A stretch of DNA of 38,835 nucleotides from positions 1 to 38,835 of the forward strand of contig JAJDJP010000015.1 of the NCBI GenBank assembly GCA_030267215.1. Direction: 5' to 3'. Source of the stretch: Ruminococcaceae bacterium OttesenSCG-928-A16. GTDB lineage: Bacteria; Bacillota; Clostridia; Oscillospirales; Ruminococcaceae. The notes beneath the pieces are model-generated. The model was not told the origin of the DNA. It saw nothing but the letters and a program-made list of their open reading frames with translations, and did no database searches. Made by a program: the position numbers and the translations under genes. Below, one piece after another: positions 1-8,067 of the stretch (positions within the stretch are counted from its first letter, which is position 1; the number at the start of each line of letters is the position of its first letter).

Positions 1-24
1 GTAAAACCAGCCCTCTGTTATTTT

Positions 25-53
25 TTGAAACTGAGGTTTTTTTGTGGTATACT
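25..53 (+). promoter_or_regulatory. Sigma-A-type promoter for the ddl-murI-DUF1934-argS run
   Basis: The -35 is TTGAAA (25-30) and the -10 is TATACT (48-53), with a 17-nt spacer. A TG dinucleotide one base before the -10 makes it an extended -10 promoter. Transcription would start near 60, leaving a leader of about 105 nt before ddl. The leader holds a weak inverted repeat (gccaaaa/tttttggc, about 73-105) of unknown role. Confidence 0.7.
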
Positions 54-166
54 TTAACTCTGTATTCAAACTGCCAAAAGGCTAAAAAACAGCCCGGTTT
101 TTGGCAAAGATGAGGCAGAATTTTTAAATAAAAAAGAAACCAACCCGGAAAGGTTGCGAGGGTTTT

Positions 167-1240
167 ATGGAAAAACAAAGAATAGCGATATTATTTGGCG
201 GCAATTCGTCCGAGTACGAGGTCTCTTGCCTTTCGGGGGCTGCGGTGGCAGAGGGGTTGGCAGAGCTTGGGCACACCGTGCATAAAATAGGCATTACCAA
301 AGCGGGGCGCTGGTTTTTGTACACCGGCCAAACCGAAAACATGAGGGATGGCAGCTGGGAGCAAGACCCCACCTGCTTGCCTGCGTTTATTTCGCCCGAT
401 ACCGGCACCCACGGCATTGTGTGCAACCGTGGCGGCAAGCTAGAAACCATTGAGCTGGACGTTGTTTTTCCGGTGTTGCATGGCCGCAATGGCGAAGATG
501 GTACCGTGCAGGGCCTGCTGGAACTAGCCGAAATACCCTATGTAGGGTGTGGTGTGCTGGCCAGCGCCATGTGTATGGACAAAGCCGCCGCCAATACCGT
601 TTTTGACGCAGAGGGCATTCCGCATGCGCCGTGGCTGGCGCTAACCCGCCGCCAAACCGAGGATTTTGCCGCTGTTTTACGCACCGTAAAAGAAAAACTG
701 CACTACCCCATTTTTGTAAAACCGGCGGTGGGTGGCAGCAGCGTTGGCATTACCAAGGTTAAAACCGACAAAGAGCTACAAGAGGCACTTGCGCTGGCAG
801 CTTTGCACGATGATAAAATAGTGTTTGAGCAAGGGATAAGCGGGCAGGAAGTGGAGTGCGCCGTGCTGGGCAACCAAACCCTGTTTAGCAGCCTGCCGGG
901 CGAAATTGAGAGCTGTAACGAAGTGTACGACTATGAGGCGAAGTATCAATCTGGCGGGGCCAGCAAATTATTTTTGCCGGCAAAATTGCCGCAGCACAAG
1001 CTAGAAGAAGTGCGAGATTTGGCCCTGCGTGCCTATGCGGCACTTGGCTGCACCGGCCTTTCGCGGGTAGATTTTTTTGTAGAGCACGGCACCGAAAAAG
1101 TGATGATTAGCGAAATTAATACGCTGCCCGGCTTTACCTCTATTAGCATGTACGCTAAATTAATGGAGATGAGCGGCGTAACCTTTGCCGAGCTTTTAAC
1201 CAAGCTGCTGGCCTTGGCGCTGGAGAGGGCTAACCGATGA
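167..1240 (+). CDS. ddl: D-alanine--D-alanine ligase
   Basis: This is an ATP-grasp enzyme that joins two D-alanines to make the terminal dipeptide of the peptidoglycan stem in the cytoplasm. The 357-residue length is usual for the family. Seen in the protein: N-terminal FGGNSSEYEVS, the substrate motif VLHGRNGEDGT, the ATP-grasp glycine loop KPAVGGSSVG, and the C-terminal metal and substrate site SEINTLPGFT. The EVYDYEAKY segment carries the tyrosine typical of D-Ala-D-Ala ligases rather than the residues of VanA-type D-Ala-D-Lac ligases, so resistance function is unlikely. The start is preceded by GAGGG. The end overlaps murI by 4 nt (ATGA), so the two are probably translationally coupled. 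Confidence 0.96.
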   Translation: MEKQRIAILFGGNSSEYEVSCLSGAAVAEGLAELGHTVHKIGITKAGRWFLYTGQTENMRDGSWEQDPTCLPAFISPDTGTHGIVCNRGGKLETIELDVVFPVLHGRNGEDGTVQGLLELAEIPYVGCGVLASAMCMDKAAANTVFDAEGIPHAPWLALTRRQTEDFAAVLRTVKEKLHYPIFVKPAVGGSSVGITKVKTDKELQEALALAALHDDKIVFEQGISGQEVECAVLGNQTLFSSLPGEIESCNEVYDYEAKYQSGGASKLFLPAKLPQHKLEEVRDLALRAYAALGCTGLSRVDFFVEHGTEKVMISEINTLPGFTSISMYAKLMEMSGVTFAELLTKLLALALERANR

Positions 1241-2058
1241 ATGCTTCCCCGATTGGTGTATTTGATTCTGGCCTGGGCGGGCTTACCGCCGTAAAAGAAC
1301 TGCGCAAAATTTTGCCGGGCGAAGATATTGTGTATTTTGGAGATACCGGCCGTGTGCCTTATGGCAGCCGTGGCAAAGAAACCATTGTGCACTACGCAAA
1401 GCAGGACATTGCCTTTTTGCTTAGCAAAGGGGTTAAAAGCATTTTAATTGCCTGCGGCACCGTAAGCAGCACGCTGCCCCCTGCCGTAATGCAGGGGCTG
1501 CCGGTGCCCTGCGCTGGTGTGGTTGGCGCCACGGTGGCCGCCGCCGCAGCGGCTACCCAAAACGGCAAAGTGGGCGTAATTGGCACCGAGGCCACCATTC
1601 GCTCGGGCAGTTACGAGGCCGCCATGAAGCAGTTGGCGCCCAATGTTACCTGTTTTGCCGCCGCCTGCCCTTTGTTTGTGCCGCTGGTAGAAAACGGCCA
1701 CTTTTTAAAAGGAGACCGGGTGGCTATACCGGTGGCAGAAGAATATCTTGCCCCCATTAAGGCCGCCGGGGTAGATACTTTAATAATGGGATGCACCCAT
1801 TACCCTTTGCTGGCCGATGTGATTGCCGAGGAGATGGGCTCCGGGGTAACCTTAGTAGATGCCGGCCTGCAAGCGGCACAACAAACAAAGCAAAGCCTTG
1901 CCAATTTGGGGCTGCTGAATGGCAGGCAAACCGGTGGGCAGGTGGCCTATTATGTAAGCGATGTACCGGCCCGGTTTAACCAGCTGGCCCAAACCTTTTT
2001 GGGCGAGTATGCCGGCGGTGCAATAGAACAAATTAACATTGAAGATTACAATTTGTAA
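1237..2058 (+). CDS. murI: Glutamate racemase
   Basis: A cofactor-independent racemase that converts L-glutamate to D-glutamate for peptidoglycan. It is 273 residues long, normal for the family. The N-terminus has the FDSGLGGLT motif with the expected aspartate (D10), then GDTGRVPYGSR. The two catalytic cysteines fall at C73 and C186. The second sits in the usual MGCTHYPLL. The first lies in ACGTVSS rather than the textbook ACNTAS, so the residue after the cysteine is glycine instead of asparagine. Fold motifs are otherwise intact, so it is probably active, with the altered motif a lineage variant. Placement directly after ddl fits a cell-wall precursor operon. Confidence 0.93.
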   Translation: MNASPIGVFDSGLGGLTAVKELRKILPGEDIVYFGDTGRVPYGSRGKETIVHYAKQDIAFLLSKGVKSILIACGTVSSTLPPAVMQGLPVPCAGVVGATVAAAAAATQNGKVGVIGTEATIRSGSYEAAMKQLAPNVTCFAAACPLFVPLVENGHFLKGDRVAIPVAEEYLAPIKAAGVDTLIMGCTHYPLLADVIAEEMGSGVTLVDAGLQAAQQTKQSLANLGLLNGRQTGGQVAYYVSDVPARFNQLAQTFLGEYAGGAIEQINIEDYNL

Positions 2059-2153
2059 TATAACCAGGGTTAATTACTGCTAGTAAGGGTTTAACCTATG
2101 TGCAAAGCAAGCGTTGTGTAGTAAACAAGCTTGCGCGAAAGAGGGCTGCAACC

Positions 2154-2585
2154 ATGAGAGAAGATTATTTAATTAGTATAAAAGGCACCATGCTGCCAGC
2201 GGGCGAAACCGAAAAAGACACGGTAGAGCTGGTAACCCGTGGCGGTTTTGTGCGCCGCAATGGCAAGTTTTTTATTAGCTATGCCGAAACCGAGGCAACC
2301 GGCTACCAGGGCAATGTAACCACCGTGCGGGTAGAAGATGGGCACAAAGTTTCGATGTTGCGGCATGGCAGCGCCCCCAGCCAGCTAATAATAGAGCGTG
2401 GCAAGCGCCATGTTTGCCATTACGATACCAGCCATGGCTCGCTTAGCCTTGGGGTGGCGGCCGATGAAATTGACAACCGCCTAACCGAGCATGGCGGCGA
2501 AATTACCTTTAGCTATACGCTAGATTCTGGGCAGGAGCATTTGTCGCATAATCAGGTAAAAATAACAGTACAGGAGGCCGACTGA
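2154..2585 (+). CDS. DUF1934 domain protein, calycin-like beta-barrel
   Basis: A small predicted cytoplasmic protein of 143 residues resembling the DUF1934 (YwiB-like) family, which is commonly found next to argS in Firmicutes. The sequence is rich in alternating beta-strand segments (VELVTRGGF, KFFISYAETEATGYQGN, ITFSYTLDSG), in keeping with a small barrel. It has no signal peptide or membrane span. An upstream in-frame ATG at 2100 lacks a ribosome site, whereas the ATG at 2154 (MREDYLIS) follows AAGAGGG and matches where the family's conserved sequence begins. The stop overlaps the argS start by one base (TGATG). The molecular role of the family is not established. Confidence 0.8.
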   Translation: MREDYLISIKGTMLPAGETEKDTVELVTRGGFVRRNGKFFISYAETEATGYQGNVTTVRVEDGHKVSMLRHGSAPSQLIIERGKRHVCHYDTSHGSLSLGVAADEIDNRLTEHGGEITFSYTLDSGQEHLSHNQVKITVQEAD

Positions 2586-4357
2586 TGGGCATGATAGAGG
2601 TGGAAATGCACAGCGATGACTTTGAGGAGTTTGCTGCCAAAGCCAAAAAAGATTTTTTATATTATGACCATTTGGAAGGTGCCAAGGCCGAAACCCGTGC
2701 CATGCTAAAAATGGCGGTAGAAAACGCCGTGAAAGCCGGGGCGTTGCCCGCCGCAGAGCTACCCGCATTTGTGGTAGAGGTACCGGGCGATGCCACCCAT
2801 GGCGACCTTGCCGCCAACCTTGCCATGGTTAGCGCCAAAACATTTGGCATGCCTCCCCGCAAAATAGCCGAGATTATTGTAGAAAACATGCCAGATAATA
2901 CCAATAGTATATTTAAGGCGGCCGAAATTGCTGGGCCGGGGTTTATCAACCTGTTTTTAAGCGACAGCTATTTTGGCAGTGTGGTAATGGCGGCCTGCCT
3001 TACCGGCCAAAACTATGGCCGCACCAAGGTGGGCAATGGCGAAAAGGTGAACGTGGAGTTTGTTTCGGCCAACCCCACCGGCCCCATGCACCTTGGCAAT
3101 GCCCGTGGCGGCGCCCTTGGCGATTGCCTTGCCGAAGCATTAAGCTGGGCTGGTTATGATGTAACCCGCGAATTTTACATTAACGATGCCGGCAACCAGG
3201 TGGTTAAATTTGGCAAAAGCTTGGCCGCCCGCTACCTGCAAATTATTCTGGGCGAAGAGGCGGTTGAGTTCCCTGAAGACGGCTACCAGGGCGAGGATAT
3301 AAAGGAGCGTGCGCAGGAGTTTTATGCCCTGCACGGCGATGCCTACGCCAAAGCCGAACCCGAAGCGCTGGAAGGGGCCCTGATAGATTACGCCCTGCCC
3401 AAAAATATACAGGGTTTAAAAGAGGACCTTGCCACCTACCGTGTGCATTACGATGTGTGGTTTCATGAATCTACCCTGCACGAAAGCGGCGCAATAGAGG
3501 ACGCTATTGCCGAGCTGGACAAGCGTGGCGCCATTTACAAGCAAGATGGTGCGGTGTGGTATAAAGCTACCAATTTTGGCGGCGAAAAAGACGAAGTGCT
3601 GGTGCGTGCCAATGGTATCCCCACCTATTTTGCGGCCGACATTGCCTACCATGCCAACAAATTTGCCCGTGGGTTTACCAAAGCCATCGACGTTTGGGGA
3701 GCCGACCACCATGGCCATGTGGCCCGCATGAAAGGCGCGCTGGACGCCATTGGCCTGGATGGCAACAAGCTGGATATTGTGCTGATGCAGTTTGTGCAGC
3801 TGGTGCGCGACGGTGCCCCGGTACGCATGAGCAAGCGTACGGGCAAGGCCATTACCCTTACAGATTTACTGGAAGAGGTACCGCTGGATTCGGCCCGTTT
3901 CTTTTTTAATATGCGTGAACCCGGCAGCCAAATTGAGTTTGACCTGGGGCTTGCGGTTAAAACCGATGCCGAAAACCCGGTATACTATGTGCAGTACGCC
4001 CATGCGCGCATTTGCTCTATTTTAAGCGCCCTAAAGCAAGAGGGCATTACCTTTAACCCCGCCATGGGCTTTGGCAATACACAGCTGCTGCAAACCCGAG
4101 AAGAACGCGCGCTTATCCGGCAAATTGCGGCCTTCCCCACCGAAATTGCGGGTGCGGCCAGAAGCTACGACCCTGCCCGCATCACCCGCTATGTGGTAGA
4201 GCTGGCAACCTTGTTCCATAAATTTTATGCGGCTTGCCGTGTAAAAGGCGAGCAAGAAACATTGCTGCAAGCCCGGCTGGCCCTGTGCAACGCAACCAAG
4301 GTAGCGTTGGCCAACGGCCTTACCATGCTAAAGGTAGATGTGCCCGAAAAGATGTAA
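2585..4357 (+). CDS. argS: Arginyl-tRNA synthetase
   Basis: A class I aminoacyl-tRNA synthetase that charges tRNA-Arg with arginine, 590 residues. The HIGH-type signature is HLGN (about 169-172) within SANPTGPMHLGNARGG. The KMSKS-type loop is MSKRTGK (about 415). A C-terminal DALR-like anticodon-binding region follows, with YVQYAHARI near its start. The chosen start has an AGGAGG site about 8 nt upstream and overlaps the previous stop. This gives an N-terminal extension of roughly 35-40 acidic residues before the usual family start (near MLKMAVENAV), with no ribosome site at that later ATG. No T-box leader is seen. Confidence 0.95.
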   Translation: MGMIEVEMHSDDFEEFAAKAKKDFLYYDHLEGAKAETRAMLKMAVENAVKAGALPAAELPAFVVEVPGDATHGDLAANLAMVSAKTFGMPPRKIAEIIVENMPDNTNSIFKAAEIAGPGFINLFLSDSYFGSVVMAACLTGQNYGRTKVGNGEKVNVEFVSANPTGPMHLGNARGGALGDCLAEALSWAGYDVTREFYINDAGNQVVKFGKSLAARYLQIILGEEAVEFPEDGYQGEDIKERAQEFYALHGDAYAKAEPEALEGALIDYALPKNIQGLKEDLATYRVHYDVWFHESTLHESGAIEDAIAELDKRGAIYKQDGAVWYKATNFGGEKDEVLVRANGIPTYFAADIAYHANKFARGFTKAIDVWGADHHGHVARMKGALDAIGLDGNKLDIVLMQFVQLVRDGAPVRMSKRTGKAITLTDLLEEVPLDSARFFFNMREPGSQIEFDLGLAVKTDAENPVYYVQYAHARICSILSALKQEGITFNPAMGFGNTQLLQTREERALIRQIAAFPTEIAGAARSYDPARITRYVVELATLFHKFYAACRVKGEQETLLQARLALCNATKVALANGLTMLKVDVPEKM

Positions 4358-4424
4358 TTTATAATCGGTATTTTACAATTTGTATATATCTAATTAAATT
4401 CGAATTAAATAAGTGATAAATGCT

Positions 4425-4513
4425 TGTCGTTTTGAACGAAGGGAAGAATCTTTCTTTTAAACTTGATGGAATAAAGATTCTTTGGGCAAACCCACATCGG
4501 AGTGATGTGCCAA
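4425..4513. repeat. MITE-like dispersed repeat, diverged copy
   Basis: This stretch shares GAACGAAG, GAAGAATCTTTCTTTTAAA, AAAGATTCTT and GGGCAAACCC with the copies at 6074-6150 and 6200-6276. It lies just downstream of argS. The internal segments GAAGAATCTTT and AAAGATTCTT are inverted relative to each other, so the element can fold into a hairpin. It holds no open reading frame. The 3' end reads CATCGGAGTGATG, which is also present near 7883-7892. Confidence 0.65.
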
Positions 4514-4522
4514 AGTAAAGTA

Positions 4523-4571
4523 AAAAAATAACGCTATGGAGAGATTTGAACTCTCCATAGCGTTATTTTTT
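4523..4571. terminator. Bidirectional rho-independent terminator between argS and the M23 gene
   Basis: A perfect 21-bp inverted repeat (arms 4523-4543 and 4551-4571, 7-nt loop). The outer ends are A6 and T6, so each strand ends the hairpin in a T run. It serves the convergent argS (+) and M23 peptidase (-) genes. Confidence 0.92.
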
Positions 4572-4645
4572 GTTCAAACACAGGGGGCTGTGCAAGCTTT
4601 TATTTCCCCAGTGCAGCAGCTTTTTTTATACTCACAATCATGCAA

Positions 4646-5950
4646 TTAAGCAACAGCATCGGTGGCCTCTGCCGCAAAAAACAGCTGGCCTTCGCCGTTA
4701 AACAGCAGCATGGGGCTTATGCTTTGGTTGCCAATGCGCACCTCGTAATGCAGGTGCGGCCCGGTAGAATACCCGGTGCTGCCCACAAGGCCTACTTCAT
4801 CGCCCTTGGCCACCATGCTGCCGGTGGTAACCGATAGTTCGTTCATGTGGAAAAAGTAACTTTTTAGCCCGGCGCCGTGCTCTATTACCAGTGTGTTGCC
4901 GGTGTTTAGCAGGTATTCGGCCAGCACCACCCGGCCGTTTGCCGGTGCCTTTACCGGTGCGTTTTCGGCCGCGGCAATGTCGATACCCACATGGCGGGTG
5001 GGGGTGGTGGCACCATTGGTGTAGCGGCGCAGGCCATACTCGGTAGAAAGATTCCCCTCGGCAGGCTTTAAAAATGCACCTTCCCAATAGGTTTCGGGGT
5101 CAGCAGTTTCAAACATGGGGTAAATTTTGTCGCGATACTGCTGGTAAGCGGCGGCGCTGTTGGCTTCGCCAATTACCGGGTTGCTGGTGTCTATGGTAAG
5201 GTCCTGGCGGGTAAACTCGGCCGCTACTACGGTAAAGGGAACCTCCCACACGGTTTCGCCCACCCGCACGGTGGCGGTATAATCTCCGGGTTCTCGGTTG
5301 TGGGCAATGGGTATAAAAGCCTTGGCCTGCCCATCTTCTGTGGCGGTAAAAAGAATGCTGCCGGTCATTTCCAGCGTGGTTTCGGCGGTGGGCAGGCGCC
5401 CTTCCAGCTGCGAAGCCACAAGGGCCAGCACATCGCCTTGTTCTACCCGGGTATTGCTGGTGGTCAGCGTTGGCTCTAGCTGTATGGTAAAGCTAAGCCT
5501 AAAGGTAAAACTGCCGTATCCATCGGTTCCTTTTTCGGGCTTGGCTTGGGTAAGCACTACCTCCAGCACATAGGTACCGCTGGCGGTAAGGGGGTGGGTG
5601 TTCCACTGTTGCAGGGTGCCGGCCCACTGCTGGGCATTTCCCTCAAACAGGGTTACGGTTTCGCTGGTAAAAGGCTCCGACACCACCAGCGGCAGGGTGG
5701 GCTGGGTTAAACGGCCAAGGTCTTTGCTTTCCAGCGTTGGGGTAGTGGCAAAATCTTTAACCATTATACCGGCAATTAGGGGTTGGTGCCAGGTATAGCT
5801 GCTGGGGGCACAGGTTTGCCCGGCAGCGGTTATGGTAATTAGCGGCACGGTATCCTCGGTGGTGCTGTTGTAAGATACCAGCAAAATGCCGCCCAAAATG
5901 CAGGGTACCGCTATAATAAAAACAAGAAGAATAATGCCTAGTCGTTTCAT
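4646..5950 (-). CDS. Membrane-anchored M23 (LytM-type) metallopeptidase
   Basis: A probable cell-wall peptidase or septal activator acting outside the membrane, 434 residues. Residues 7-26 form a hydrophobic signal anchor (IILLVFIIAVPCILGGILLV). A central region of about 250 residues, rich in Thr, Val and Glu, looks like beta-sandwich modules. The M23 domain fills about 295-420, with HVGID (H320, D324), an FFHM histidine (H368) and HLHYEV (H399, H401), so the zinc and catalytic residues are intact. The start has GGAGG 8 nt upstream. It is transcribed alone from an extended -10 promoter and ends at the shared terminator 4523-4571. Whether it cuts peptidoglycan or only activates another hydrolase cannot be told. 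Confidence 0.9.
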   Translation of the reverse strand: MKRLGIILLVFIIAVPCILGGILLVSYNSTTEDTVPLITITAAGQTCAPSSYTWHQPLIAGIMVKDFATTPTLESKDLGRLTQPTLPLVVSEPFTSETVTLFEGNAQQWAGTLQQWNTHPLTASGTYVLEVVLTQAKPEKGTDGYGSFTFRLSFTIQLEPTLTTSNTRVEQGDVLALVASQLEGRLPTAETTLEMTGSILFTATEDGQAKAFIPIAHNREPGDYTATVRVGETVWEVPFTVVAAEFTRQDLTIDTSNPVIGEANSAAAYQQYRDKIYPMFETADPETYWEGAFLKPAEGNLSTEYGLRRYTNGATTPTRHVGIDIAAAENAPVKAPANGRVVLAEYLLNTGNTLVIEHGAGLKSYFFHMNELSVTTGSMVAKGDEVGLVGSTGYSTGPHLHYEVRIGNQSISPMLLFNGEGQLFFAAEATDAVA

Positions 5951-6017
5951 TGCAAAAGCCTCCGTGAGAAATACAGGCTATAAACCCGGTTAAAGTTTGG
6001 TTTTATACACAATAATG

Positions 6018-6026
6018 ATTATACCA
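6018..6026 (-). promoter_or_regulatory. Extended -10 promoter for the M23 peptidase gene
   Basis: On the minus strand this reads TGG followed by TATAAT. No good -35 box is seen 17 nt upstream, so it would rely on the TG extension. It lies about 70 nt before the start codon. Confidence 0.5.
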
Positions 6027-6073
6027 TGGATATAGCCAATTATTTTACTAAGGTTTTATTACAATTTATTATG

Positions 6074-6150
6074 CTAAGCAAAGTGAAGAATCTTTCTTTC
6101 AAAGGCGGAGCGGCAAAGATTCTTCGGGCAAACCCGCCCTCAGAATGACA
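6074..6150. repeat. MITE-like dispersed repeat, copy with intact right end
   Basis: It contains GTGAAGAATCTTTCTTTC, an AAAGGCGGAGCGG core, AAAGATTCTTCGGGCAAACCC and the terminal TCAGAATGACA. That terminus is the reverse complement of TGTCATTCTGA, which opens the neighbouring copy at 6200. Together the two define an element of about 85 bp with terminal inverted repeats and no coding capacity. Confidence 0.75.
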
Positions 6151-6199
6151 TTTCTTAGATTAAGTATCCAATTTTTCGCAAAATTAATTTCCCGCAGCT

Positions 6200-6276
6200 G
6201 TCATTCTGAACGAAGTGAAGAATCTTTCTTTTAAAGGCGGAGGGGCAAAGGTTTTTTGGGCAAACCCGACAAATAT
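6200..6276. repeat. MITE-like dispersed repeat, copy with intact left end
   Basis: It begins TGTCATTCTGAACGAAGTG and continues through the same GAAGAATCTTTCTTTTAAAGG core to GGGCAAACCCG, then loses the right terminus. It is a same-orientation neighbour of the copy at 6074-6150, about 50 bp away. The rest of the 5951-6357 gap holds only these repeats and promoter sequence; no gene is seen. Confidence 0.75.
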
Positions 6277-6357
6277 TCCATATAATTACTGTTGAACGGC
6301 GTACCCCCACCCTTTTGGGTAAGAGTGTGAACTTTTTCATGTTCGCGCCTTCAAAGC

Positions 6358-6387
6358 TAGACAGTTTTGAGGTTTACTGAGTATAAT
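6358..6387 (+). promoter_or_regulatory. Sigma-A-type promoter for asnS
   Basis: TAGACA (6358-6363) and a perfect TATAAT (6382-6387) are separated by 18 nt. The predicted leader is about 30 nt, too short for a T-box or other riboswitch. The asnS ribosome site AGGAGAGG follows. Confidence 0.8.
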
Positions 6388-6425
6388 AGAAGGCAGCAAA
6401 AGCAAACCGATAGGAGAGGATAGGC

Positions 6426-7811
6426 ATGAAAAAAAGCGATGTTGCTGCTTTATACAAAAACCCACCAGCAGAAGGCACGGTGGTAACGGTGGGTGGCTGG
6501 GCCCGCACGGTTCGAGATTCGAAAAGCATTGGCTTTATTGAACTAAACGACGGAACCGGGTTTAAAAGCCTGCAGGTGGTGTTTGAGGAAGCCAAACTGC
6601 CAAACTACAAAGAGGTAGCCCATGCAGGGGCTGGTACTTCTTTAAGTGTAACCGGGCGGGTGGTGCTTACCCCGGGCGCTAAACAGCCGCTAGAGGTAAA
6701 TGCCGATAGCATTGTGATAGAAGGCGGCTGCCCGCCAGAATATCCGCTGCAAAAAAAGCGGCATAGTGTAGAGTTTTTGCGCACCATGCCCCACCTGCGT
6801 GCCCGCACCAACACCTTTGCGGCGGCATTTCGGGTGCGTAGCGTGGCCTCTTATGCTATCCACAAATATTTTAACGATAACGGCTTTGTGTATGTACACA
6901 CCCCTATTATTACCGGCAGCGATGCCGAGGGCGCGGGCGAGATGTTTCATGTATCTACCCTAATGCCGCAGGGTGCGCCTAAAGGCGAAGATGGCCGCTA
7001 CGATTATAGCGAAGACTTTTTTGGCCGCGAAACCAACCTAACAGTAAGCGGCCAGCTAGAGGCCGAGGGCATGGCGCTTGCTTTTGGCAAGGTGTATACC
7101 TTTGGCCCCACCTTTAGGGCCGAAAACAGCAATACCCCCCGCCATGCGGCGGAGTTTTGGATGATTGAACCCGAAATTGCGTTTGCAGATTTGACCGATG
7201 ACATGGACCTGGCCGAGGATATGGTGAAAAGCGTGGTGGGCTATGTGTTAGAGCATTGCCCCGATGAAATGGCGTTTTTTAACCAATTTTTTGATAAAGG
7301 CCTGCTGGAGCGCCTCGAAAACCTGCGTACCTCTCGCTTTGAGCGTTTAACCTACACCAAAGCAGTAGAAATGCTGGAGAAGAACAACGATAACTTCCAG
7401 TATAAAGTAACATGGGGGGCAGATTTGCAAACCGAGCACGAGCGCTACCTCACCGAGGAAATTTACAAAAAGCCGGTATTTGTAACCGATTACCCCAAAG
7501 AGATTAAAAGCTTTTATATGCGTGTAAACGATGATGGCAAAACCGTGGCCGCCACCGACATGCTGGTGCCCGGCGTGGGCGAGCTTATTGGCGGCAGCCA
7601 GCGTGAAGAACGGCTGGATGTATTGCAAGAGCGCATGCGGCAGCTTGGCATGAGTACAGAAGAATACGAGTGGTATTTAGATTTGCGCCGGTTTGGCAGC
7701 GTAAAGCATGCCGGCTTTGGCCTTGGGTTCGAGCGGCTGATTATGTACCTCACCGGCATTCCCAACATCCGCGACGTGCTGCCCTTCCCCCGTACAGCTG
7801 GTGGGTTTTAA
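6426..7811 (+). CDS. asnS: Asparaginyl-tRNA synthetase
   Basis: A class IIb aminoacyl-tRNA synthetase that charges tRNA-Asn, 461 residues. An N-terminal OB-fold anticodon-binding domain (about 1-110) contains [24 protein letters not shown]. The catalytic domain shows motif 2 as [17 protein letters not shown] and motif 3 as [15 protein letters not shown]. The closing [13 protein letters not shown] is typical of AsnS rather than AspS. The start follows AGGAGAGG. It has its own promoter. No strong T-tailed terminator is seen after the stop; a weak hairpin (7921-7942) lacks a T run. Confidence 0.95.
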   Translation: MKKSDVAALYKNPPAEGTVVTVGGWARTVRDSKSIGFIELNDGTGFKSLQVVFEEAKLPNYKEVAHAGAGTSLSVTGRVVLTPGAKQPLEVNADSIVIEGGCPPEYPLQKKRHSVEFLRTMPHLRARTNTFAAAFRVRSVASYAIHKYFNDNGFVYVHTPIITGSDAEGAGEMFHVSTLMPQGAPKGEDGRYDYSEDFFGRETNLTVSGQLEAEGMALAFGKVYTFGPTFRAENSNTPRHAAEFWMIEPEIAFADLTDDMDLAEDMVKSVVGYVLEHCPDEMAFFNQFFDKGLLERLENLRTSRFERLTYTKAVEMLEKNNDNFQYKVTWGADLQTEHERYLTEEIYKKPVFVTDYPKEIKSFYMRVNDDGKTVAATDMLVPGVGELIGGSQREERLDVLQERMRQLGMSTEEYEWYLDLRRFGSVKHAGFGLGFERLIMYLTGIPNIRDVLPFPRTAGGF

Positions 7812-7865
7812 GCGTCTGCCCTTTGCGGGTAACTTTTCATAGCTTGCATGGTATGGCGCAGGTTT

Positions 7866-7895
7866 TTGGGGCAAAAATCCCCTCGGAGTGATGCC
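7866..7895. repeat. Possible remnant of the MITE-like repeat (right end)
   Basis: TTTGGGGCAAAAATCCCCTCGGAGTGATGCC resembles the right-hand part of the copy at 4425-4513 (TTTGGGCAAACCC...CGGAGTGATG). It is short and diverged, so its origin is uncertain. It lies in the 256-bp gap between asnS and mutY, which otherwise holds no gene. Confidence 0.35.
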
Positions 7896-8067
7896 GGTTG
7901 GCCTTAATGCATGGGTTTTTGTAAAATGGAAATCCGTTTTACATACCCGCCTTTGGTGAAAAGTTAATTATACCAAAAGAAATAATAGTGTGCGTTTAAA
8001 CAAATAGTTGTGTAGCGGTTGCTGTAAAACAGGCCGCTTTAAGCTTGCCTAAGTATAAGGAGTTTGT

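Noticed and set aside
167-1240. Vancomycin-resistance D-Ala-D-Lac ligase
   Set aside because: The EVYDYEAKY region has the tyrosine of ordinary D-Ala-D-Ala ligases, and no vanH, vanX or regulator genes are nearby.
2500-6425. T-box leaders for argS or asnS
   Set aside because: argS begins one base into the previous stop, and the asnS leader is only about 30 nt, so neither has room for one.
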